38,100 nt of DNA from Rhodospirillaceae bacterium. GTDB taxonomy: Bacteria; Pseudomonadota; Alphaproteobacteria; JAEULC01. The notes beneath the pieces were generated by a model that saw nothing but the letters and a program-made list of their open reading frames with translations, was not told the origin of the DNA and made no database searches. The stretch covers positions 1-38,100 of the forward strand of contig JAHFPH010000016.1 of NCBI GenBank assembly GCA_023266845.1, written 5' to 3'. Below, one piece after another: positions 32,233 through 38,100 of the stretch. A program made the translations under genes and the position numbers. The stretch's first letter is position 1; the number at the start of each line of letters is the position of its first letter.

Positions 32233-33027
32233 ATGGCGCCCCACCTGAAAATCGACCATGTCGACAAGCTGTTCGCGCGCGGCTCGGTCGTCACCGATGT
32301 GCTCAGCGATATCACCCTCACCATCACCAAGGGCGAGTTCGTGTCGATCATCGGCCATTCGGGCTGCGGCAAGTCGACGTTGCTGAACATCGTCGCCGGC
32401 CTGGTGCAGTCGACCAAGGGCGGCGTGCTGCTGGAAGGGACCGAGGTGAATTCGCCCGGGCCCGACCGGGCTGTGGTGTTCCAAAACCACTCGCTGCTGC
32501 CGTGGCTCACGGTCTACGGAAATGTGCGCCTGGCGGTGGACAAGGTGTTCGCCGGCGCGAAATCGCGCGCCGAACGGCACGACTGGACCATGCACAAGCT
32601 GGCGTTGGTGCAGATGGCGCACGCCAAGGACAAGCGGCCGGCGGAAATATCCGGCGGCATGAAGCAGCGCGTGGGCCTGGCGCGCGCGCTGGCGATGGAG
32701 CCCAAGGTACTGCTGCTGGACGAGCCGTTCGGCGCGCTCGATGCGCTGACCCGCGCGCATCTGCAGGATTCGGTCATGGCGCTGCACCAAAAGCTCGGCA
32801 ACACCGTGCTGATGATCACCCACGACGTGGACGAGGCGGTACTGCTGTCCGACCGCATCGTCATGATGACCAACGGCCCGGCCGCGCGCATCGGCGAGGT
32901 GCTGGAGGTGCCCCTGGCGCGGCCCCGCAACCGGCTGGAGCTGGCGACCAATCCGACCTATCTCGGCTGCCGCAAGCGCGTGCTCGAGTTCCTGTACGAG
33001 CGCCACCGCTTCGTCGAGGCGGCGTAG
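32233..33027 (+). CDS. nrtC: Nitrate ABC transporter ATP-binding protein
   Basis: A 264-aa ATPase. Walker A is GHSGCGKSTLL (41-51), the Q-loop is in VVFQNHSLLPWLTVYGN, the signature is ISGGMKQRVGLARAL, Walker B is LLLDEPFGALD and the switch His is in ITHDVDEAV. It lacks the NrtA-like C-terminal domain of cyanobacterial NrtC and so is of the NrtD/NasD length. It starts 11 bp after nrtB and is followed by the FAD reductase gene after 3 bp. Confidence 0.93.
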   Translation: MAPHLKIDHVDKLFARGSVVTDVLSDITLTITKGEFVSIIGHSGCGKSTLLNIVAGLVQSTKGGVLLEGTEVNSPGPDRAVVFQNHSLLPWLTVYGNVRLAVDKVFAGAKSRAERHDWTMHKLALVQMAHAKDKRPAEISGGMKQRVGLARALAMEPKVLLLDEPFGALDALTRAHLQDSVMALHQKLGNTVLMITHDVDEAVLLSDRIVMMTNGPAARIGEVLEVPLARPRNRLELATNPTYLGCRKRVLEFLYERHRFVEAA

Positions 33028-33030
33028 ATC

Positions 33031-34245
33031 GTGGGCAAGAAGCTGGCCATCATCGGCAACGGCATGGCGGCCGCGCGACTGGCGGAGGAACTGACGCGGC
33101 GCGCGCCCGGCCGTTACGCGATCGCGATCGTCGGCGACGAGCCGCGCCTTGCCTATAACCGCGTGCTGCTGTCGGCGCTTTTAGCGCGCGAAGCGAGCCT
33201 TGATGAGATCGAATTGAAACCGATGGCGTGGTGGTGGGCGAACCGCATCAAGTTGATGCTCGGCCGGCCGGCCAGATCAGTCGATGTCGCCGCACGGCGC
33301 GTAACCTTGACCGGCGGTGCGACGCTCGATTTCGACCGGCTGGTGTTCGCCACCGGATCGCAGCCCATTCGGCCACCGATGCCGGGGATCGATCTGCCCG
33401 GCGTCGTCGCGTTCCGCGATCTCGACGACGTGGCGGCGATGGCGCGCGCAGCCGCGCCGGGCACGCGGGTCGTGATGATCGGCGGCGGCTTGCTGGGCCT
33501 CGAGGCCGCGCACGGACTGATGAAGGCGGGCGCCCGCGTGACCGTGCTGCATTTGATGGACCGGCTGATGGAGCGGCAGCTCGACGGTCAGGCCGCAGCC
33601 ATGCTGAAGCGCGCGATCGAACGCCGCGGCATCGTCGTCGTGACCGGCGCCGAGACTGCGCGCATCGCCGGAGTGGAACGGGTCGAGGCGGTGGAGCTGA
33701 AGGATGGGCGGAGCTTCGATGCTGATCTGGTGGTAGTCGCGGTCGGTGTGCGCCCCAATATCGCGTTGGCGCGCGACGCCGGCGTCGCGACGGGACGCGG
33801 CGTCGTGGTCGACGATCGGCTTGAAACGAATATCGGCGGCATCCACGCGATCGGCGATTGCGCCGAGCATCGCGGCCAATGCCATGGGCTGGTCGAATCG
33901 GCGCACGCCCAGGCGGCAGCACTGGCGCAAATACTCGCCGGCGACACGGTGCGTTATCCAGGCTGCGTGCCCGCGGCCAGCCTGAAGGTGACGGGGATCG
34001 GCCTGTTCTCCGCCGGCGATTTTTTGGGCGAGCGGGGCGGCGAGGCGATCGTGCTGTCCGACCCTGGTCGCGGCAGCTATCGCAAGCTGGTGTTGCGCGA
34101 CGGCAGACTTGCGGGTGCCGTGCTCTATGGCGATTCCACGGACAGCGCCTGGTACCGCGAGCTGATCGGCACGGGCGAAAAAGTCGCGGCATTCCGCGGC
34201 GAACTTGCATTCGGCCGCGCCCTCGCCGCGCCGGCGGCGGCCTGA
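33031..34245 (+). CDS. NirB-like FAD-dependent NAD(P)H oxidoreductase of the nitrate assimilation operon
   Basis: A 404-aa pyridine nucleotide-disulphide oxidoreductase. An FAD Rossmann motif IGNGMAAARLAEEL is at the N terminus and the second dinucleotide motif IGGGLLGLEAAHGL is at about 150-163. The FAD-ribose motif GGIHAIGDCAEHRG is at about 270-283. The C-terminal part (GCVPAASLKVTGIGLFSAGDF) matches the domain that follows the reductase module in NirB and NasB. It lacks the siroheme part, which is a separate gene here. It probably passes electrons from NAD(P)H to nitrate or nitrite reductase. The start is GTG at 33031. Confidence 0.85.
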   Translation: MGKKLAIIGNGMAAARLAEELTRRAPGRYAIAIVGDEPRLAYNRVLLSALLAREASLDEIELKPMAWWWANRIKLMLGRPARSVDVAARRVTLTGGATLDFDRLVFATGSQPIRPPMPGIDLPGVVAFRDLDDVAAMARAAAPGTRVVMIGGGLLGLEAAHGLMKAGARVTVLHLMDRLMERQLDGQAAAMLKRAIERRGIVVVTGAETARIAGVERVEAVELKDGRSFDADLVVVAVGVRPNIALARDAGVATGRGVVVDDRLETNIGGIHAIGDCAEHRGQCHGLVESAHAQAAALAQILAGDTVRYPGCVPAASLKVTGIGLFSAGDFLGERGGEAIVLSDPGRGSYRKLVLRDGRLAGAVLYGDSTDSAWYRELIGTGEKVAAFRGELAFGRALAAPAAA

Positions 34246-34253
34246 AAGCCGCC

Positions 34254-36047
34254 ATGTCCAACGATTTCACGCCCGAGCAGCGCCGCTATCTGGAAGGCTT
34301 CATGTCGGGCGTGCGCGTGGCGCGCGCCTCGCGCGGCATGGCGCCGCTCGATCCAGGCGTGGTGGCGCCGTTGGGCATTTCCTCCCAAGCGGAGTCGACT
34401 GGGCCTGACGCGCCGCATCTGAAGGCGATGGCGCGTTACGAAGCGGAGGGCAAGAAACTCTCGGCGGAGGAAAAAACCAAGCGCGAGCAGCATCCCTTCG
34501 ACATCTACGCGCGCATGAAACAGGCGGCGCGCGAAGAGCAGTTTCCCAAAGGGCAGGACGTGTTCCGCTGGAAATTCCACGGGCTGTTCTATGTGGCCCC
34601 GGCCCAGAATTCCTATATGTGCCGGCTTCGGATTCCGAACGGCATTCTCGGCCATTGGCAGCTCTCCGGCCTTGCGGATATCGCCGAAAAATACGGTGGC
34701 GGATACTCGCATGTCACCACGCGCGCCAATCTGCAGATCCGCGACATCGCCGCCGCCGACGGCGTCGCGGTGGTCGAGGCGGTGCAGCATCTGGGCCTGT
34801 GGTCGCGCGGCGCGGGCGCCGACAATATCCGCAACGTCACCGGCACGCCGACCGCGGGGATCGATCCGCAGGAGCTGATCGACACGCGGCCTTGCGCGCG
34901 GGAATGGCATCATCACATCCTGGCCGACCGGTCGCTCTACGGCCTGCCGCGCAAATTCAACGTCGCCTTCGACGGCGCGGGCGTCGTTCCGGTGCTGGAA
35001 GACACCAACGACATCGGCTTTCAGGCCGTCGCCATCAAAGACGGATTCGGCGCCGAGCCGGGCGTGTGGTTTCGCCTGGCGATCGGCGGCATCACCGGGC
35101 ACCGGGATTTCGCGCGCGATACAGGCGTTATCGTGCGCCCCGCCGAAGCGGCGGAGGTCGCCGACGCCGTCGTGCGCGTGTTCATCGACCATGGCGACCG
35201 TACCAACCGCGCCAAGGCGCGCCTTAAATACCTGCTCGATTCCTGGGGCTGCGAGAAATTCCTGGCGGCGGTCGAAGGCAAGCTCGGCCGCAAGCTCGCG
35301 CTCGCGCCGGCCGGGGCGATTATGCCGCGCCCGGCTTTCGACCGCATGGCGCATATCGGCGTGCATCCGCAAAAGCAACCCGGTCTTTGCTGGATCGGCG
35401 TGGTGCTGCCGGTCGGCCGCATGACGGTCGCGCAGATGCGGGACCTAGCCAAGATCGCGCGCGACCTGGGCGACGGCGATATCCGCCTGACCGTGTGGCA
35501 GAACCTGTTGATCTCGGGCGTGGCGCAGGATCGCGTCGCGCTGGCCGAGGCGGCGATCGAGGCGATCGGGCTTTCCACCAAGGCAAGTTCGGTGCGCGCC
35601 GGGCTGGTCGCCTGCACCGGCAACACCGGGTGCCGCTTCTCGGCCAGCGATACCAAACGCCATGCCGAAGCGATCGCCGGGTGGTGCGAGGCACGCGTGA
35701 AGCTGGACGGGCCGGTGAACATCCACCTGACGGGGTGCCCTCATTCCTGCGCCCAGCACTATATCGGCGATATCGGGCTGCTCGGCGCCAGGGTGCCGGT
35801 GTCGCAGGACGGCGATACGGTCGAGGGCTATCACGTCCTGGTCGGCGGTGGCTTCGGCCCCGACGCGGCGCTGGGCCGCGAAGTTTACCGCGACGTGAAG
35901 GCGGAGAACGCGCCCGCGTTGGTCGAACGCATGTTGAAGTCCTATCTGGCGCATCGCGCATCGCGCGAGGAAAGTTTTCTCGCTTTCACGCGGCGGCACG
36001 ATGCCGCGGCGTTGAAGGCGCTGTTCGATGCGGAGAAGGCGGCATGA
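34254..36047 (+). CDS. nirA: Siroheme [4Fe-4S] nitrite reductase, NirA type
   Basis: A 597-aa enzyme that reduces nitrite to ammonium with six electrons. The Cys ligands of the cluster and siroheme are Cys454 and Cys460 in CTGNTGC and Cys495 and Cys499 in TGCPHSCAQHY. Both half-domains with the ferredoxin-like repeats (SHVTTRANLQIRDI and DGDIRLTVWQNLLISGV) are present. Sulphite reductase is the main alternative, but the place between nitrate transporter and nitrate reductase genes favours nitrite. The N terminus FTPEQRRYLEGFMSG is nearly repeated in the next gene product. The stop overlaps the next start as ATGA. Confidence 0.9.
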   Translation: MSNDFTPEQRRYLEGFMSGVRVARASRGMAPLDPGVVAPLGISSQAESTGPDAPHLKAMARYEAEGKKLSAEEKTKREQHPFDIYARMKQAAREEQFPKGQDVFRWKFHGLFYVAPAQNSYMCRLRIPNGILGHWQLSGLADIAEKYGGGYSHVTTRANLQIRDIAAADGVAVVEAVQHLGLWSRGAGADNIRNVTGTPTAGIDPQELIDTRPCAREWHHHILADRSLYGLPRKFNVAFDGAGVVPVLEDTNDIGFQAVAIKDGFGAEPGVWFRLAIGGITGHRDFARDTGVIVRPAEAAEVADAVVRVFIDHGDRTNRAKARLKYLLDSWGCEKFLAAVEGKLGRKLALAPAGAIMPRPAFDRMAHIGVHPQKQPGLCWIGVVLPVGRMTVAQMRDLAKIARDLGDGDIRLTVWQNLLISGVAQDRVALAEAAIEAIGLSTKASSVRAGLVACTGNTGCRFSASDTKRHAEAIAGWCEARVKLDGPVNIHLTGCPHSCAQHYIGDIGLLGARVPVSQDGDTVEGYHVLVGGGFGPDAALGREVYRDVKAENAPALVERMLKSYLAHRASREESFLAFTRRHDAAALKALFDAEKAA

Positions 36048-37660
36048 CGGTTTCGGCACGCCCGGCTCCGGTGCAATTCCTGCCGGACACCGCGCCGTTC
36101 ACCTCCGAGCAACGCGACTGGCTGAACGGATTTTTCGCCGGCTTCATCGCGTTTACAGATGGAACTGCCGCGTCCGCTCCGCAGTCCGAAACCATCGCGC
36201 CGCCCCTGCCTTCCGGTCAACCGGCGGAAAGCGACGACGATGCACCCTGGCATGATGCCTCCATGCCGCTTGGCGAACGGATGCAGCTGGCCGAGGGCAA
36301 GCCGCTGCGCCGGCGCATGATGGCGGCGATGGGCCAGCAGGATTGCGGCCAGTGCGGCTACAACTGCCAGGACTATGCCGACGCGCTGTTCAAGGGTGCC
36401 GAAAAACGGCTGAACCTGTGCGTACCCGGCGGCAAGGACACCACGCGAACGCTGAAACGGCTGTACGAGGAAAAGGACAGTCAGGCTGCGGCGCCCGCTT
36501 CCACGGCCGAGCCAGGGGCCGTGTCGCAGCGCACGACACCGGCCCTGGGCAGCTCGCGCGACCGCCCGGTCGATGTCGCCTTTCTGTCGCGCCGGCGTCT
36601 CAACAGTAGCGATTCCGACAAAGTCACCAACCATATCGAGTTCGATCTGAATGGCTCGGGTCTCGACTATGCGGTCGGCGACTCTTTCGGCGTGTTCGCG
36701 CGGAACGACCCGGCGCTCGTCGACGCGGTGATCGCGGCGATCGGCGCCGAGCCGGATTTCCCGATCGCCGATCGCGCGCTGCGCGACGCGTTGCTGACCG
36801 ACTATTCGCTGGGCGCCGCGCCGGACATGCTGTTTCATTTGATCTCGTACCTGACCGGAGGCGAGCGGCGGCAACTGGCCAAGGCGCTGGCGGTAGGCGA
36901 GGATCCATCCGGCGACGCGGCGGCGCTCGACGTATTGGCCGCGATCCGAAAATTCCCGAACATCCGCCCCGATCCCGAGGCCTTCGTCGAGTCGTTGGAG
37001 CCGTTGCAACCCAGGCTCTATTCGATTTCTTCCAGCCCCAAGGCCGATCCGGGCCGCATCGCCCTGACCGTGGACGAGGTGCGCTACGCGATCGACGGGC
37101 GCGAGCGCCTGGGCGTCGCTTCGACTTATCTCGGGGGGCGGATCGCGCCGGGCAGCGCGGTCAAGACCTATATCCAGCGTGCGCAGGGCTTCGCCCTGCC
37201 TGCGGACAGGTCCACGCCGATCGTCATGGTGGGACCGGGCACGGGAATCGCGCCGTTCCGCGCCTTCCTGCGCGAGCGGCAAGCGACCGGCGCAGGTGGA
37301 AAATCCTGGCTGTTCTTCGGTCACCGACGGCGCGGCACGGATTTTTTCTACGGCGATGAAATCGAAGCGCTGCATAGGGACGGCGGGTTGACCCACCTGT
37401 CGCTCGCCTGGTCGCGTGAACCGGGTCGGAAGAAAACCTATGTGCAGGACCGGATGCGCGAGGAAGGCGCGGAGCTCTATTCCTGGGTCGATTCCGGCGC
37501 GCATTTCTATGTCTGCGGCGACGCCAAGCGCATGGCGAAGGACGTCGACGCCGCCTTGGCCGAAATCGTCGCGACACATGGCGGAAAGTCGGCCGAGGCT
37601 GCGCGCGCCTATGTCACGGCGCTCAAAAAATCCGGCCGCTATCAAGCGGATGTGTATTGA
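36044..37660 (+). CDS. CysJ-like FAD/NADPH flavoprotein with an N-terminal [4Fe-4S] domain
   Basis: A 538-aa electron-transfer protein. A four-Cys motif, Cys101, Cys104, Cys108 and Cys126 in DCGQCGYNCQDYADAL and LNLCVPGG, is of the small Fe-S domain seen in RnfB-like and CO-dehydrogenase-linked proteins. It takes the place of the flavodoxin (FMN) domain of CysJ. From about residue 180 a ferredoxin-reductase module follows, with FAD motif RLYSISSSP, NADPH motifs GPGTGIAPFRAFLRER and FYVCGDAKRMAKDVD, and the terminal Tyr. It probably moves electrons from NADPH to the nitrite or nitrate reductase. It is coupled to nirA by an ATGA overlap. Confidence 0.85.
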   Translation: MTVSARPAPVQFLPDTAPFTSEQRDWLNGFFAGFIAFTDGTAASAPQSETIAPPLPSGQPAESDDDAPWHDASMPLGERMQLAEGKPLRRRMMAAMGQQDCGQCGYNCQDYADALFKGAEKRLNLCVPGGKDTTRTLKRLYEEKDSQAAAPASTAEPGAVSQRTTPALGSSRDRPVDVAFLSRRRLNSSDSDKVTNHIEFDLNGSGLDYAVGDSFGVFARNDPALVDAVIAAIGAEPDFPIADRALRDALLTDYSLGAAPDMLFHLISYLTGGERRQLAKALAVGEDPSGDAAALDVLAAIRKFPNIRPDPEAFVESLEPLQPRLYSISSSPKADPGRIALTVDEVRYAIDGRERLGVASTYLGGRIAPGSAVKTYIQRAQGFALPADRSTPIVMVGPGTGIAPFRAFLRERQATGAGGKSWLFFGHRRRGTDFFYGDEIEALHRDGGLTHLSLAWSREPGRKKTYVQDRMREEGAELYSWVDSGAHFYVCGDAKRMAKDVDAALAEIVATHGGKSAEAARAYVTALKKSGRYQADVY

Positions 37661-37668
37661 GGCCCTGC

Positions 37669-38100
37669 ATGCGCGCGCATCTCGAAATGGCCACAGGCGG
37701 CGTGGGCGGAATGGAAATGCAGACGGCGATACGCACGACCTGCCCCTATTGCGGCGTGGGCTGCGGTATTCTGGCGAAGCCGGACGGCAAGGGCGGCGCC
37801 ACGATCGCCGGCGACCCTGCGCATCCCGCGAACGCCGGGCGGCTATGTTCCAAAGGTTCGGCGCTGGACGAAACTTTGGGCCTCGACGGAAGGCTGCTGC
37901 ACCCCATGCTGCGCCGCGCGGACGGCGGTTACGCACGCGCGGACTGGGGCACTGCGCTCGATACGGTCGCCAAGGGGTTCCGGCGCATCGTCGAGCGCGA
38001 CGGGCCCGACGCGATTGCCTTCTATCTTTCCGGCCAGTTGCTGACCGAGGATTACTACGTCGCCAACAAGCTGATGAAGGGCTTCATCGGCTCGGCCAAT
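37669..38100 (+). CDS. nasA: Assimilatory nitrate reductase, molybdopterin subunit (partial, runs off the right edge)
   Basis: The first 144 residues of a molybdopterin oxidoreductase. The N-terminal [4Fe-4S] motif is TCPYCGVGCG with Cys25, Cys28, Cys32 and Cys60 in RLCSKG. The following GLDGRLLHPMLRRADGGY and DWGTALDTVA segments are typical of NasA/NarB. No signal peptide is present, as expected for the cytoplasmic assimilatory enzyme. The start ATG at 37669 has GAGG at 37659-37662; a second in-frame ATG pair at about residues 15-17 is possible. The frame is open at 38100. It starts 8 bp after the flavoprotein gene. Confidence 0.9.
   Translation, partial: MRAHLEMATGGVGGMEMQTAIRTTCPYCGVGCGILAKPDGKGGATIAGDPAHPANAGRLCSKGSALDETLGLDGRLLHPMLRRADGGYARADWGTALDTVAKGFRRIVERDGPDAIAFYLSGQLLTEDYYVANKLMKGFIGSAN

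Noticed and set aside
35942-37936. Long minus-strand open frame opposite the flavoprotein gene
   Set aside because: Composition typical of antisense GC-rich DNA, with no recognisable domain; the plus-strand gene has full cofactor motifs.
1-38100. CRISPR array
   Set aside because: No regularly spaced identical repeats with unique spacers; the hairpin cluster at 27200-27353 is too irregular in sequence and unit length.

Overview
The window reads as a chromosomal segment of a GC-rich alphaproteobacterium, probably of the Hyphomicrobiales/Rhodospirillales type. The evidence is an LdtR-like MarR regulator, a class I PHA synthase, an alaC-hom-glpX-recJ gene string, and a NasT/NasS-controlled assimilatory nitrate operon with RpoN-type promoters. 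I cannot name a genus from sequence alone.

Region by region. (1) 1-3300 is a valine-degradation run: an acyl-CoA dehydrogenase of the isobutyryl-CoA type, 3-hydroxyisobutyryl-CoA hydrolase and 3-hydroxyisobutyrate dehydrogenase. A pair of 29-nt REP-like hairpins sits before the last gene. (2) 3394-6667 has an LdtR-like regulator, a convergent Fe(II)/2-oxoglutarate dioxygenase (PhyH/EctD-like) and a Na+/Pi cotransporter with a PhoU-like tail, whose ribosome-binding site points to an ATC start. (3) 6681-9688, minus strand, is phaC, a 143-aa protein of unknown function and an FkbM methyltransferase, the last two overlapping by GTGA. (4) 9871-17227 is a very proline-rich OmpA-type lipoprotein, then the alaC, hom, glpX, recJ row. 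An aldo/keto reductase lies convergent to recJ, followed by tRNA-Glu(TTC).

(5) 18214 to about 27450 looks like an accessory island inserted at the 3' end of tRNA-Glu. It begins with a truncated integrase. It then has a one-helix membrane protein, a broken IS3-family element, a LapG-like (BTLCP) periplasmic protease with a proline-rich N-terminal arm, a broken endonuclease/exonuclease/phosphatase gene, a complete Fe3+/phosphonate-type ABC importer (binding protein, fused double permease, ATPase) and a convergent PfkB kinase with an unusual active-site motif. Base composition is visibly less GC-rich than the flanks, and debris genes are common. No second att copy is visible in the window.

(6) 27592-38100 is the nitrate assimilation locus. 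nasT-nasS (antiterminator and nitrate sensor, ATGA overlap) is preceded by two RpoN (sigma-54) promoters in a 19-nt tandem duplication. The structural operon starts at a further RpoN-like promoter. The predicted transcript begins almost directly at a two-hairpin ANTAR target, followed by a long intrinsic terminator, then nrtA, nrtB, nrtC, a NirB-like FAD reductase, a siroheme nitrite reductase, a CysJ-like flavoprotein with an N-terminal [4Fe-4S] domain, and the start of nasA. The control logic I infer is that nitrogen limitation (RpoN, presumably with NtrC) starts transcription, and nitrate (NasS releasing NasT) allows read-through into the transporter and reductases. The most interesting items are the duplicated RpoN promoter, the leader architecture, the shared N-terminal motif of the nitrite reductase and the flavoprotein, the cysteine-substituted PfkB motif and a cluster of triloop hairpins at 27200-27353.
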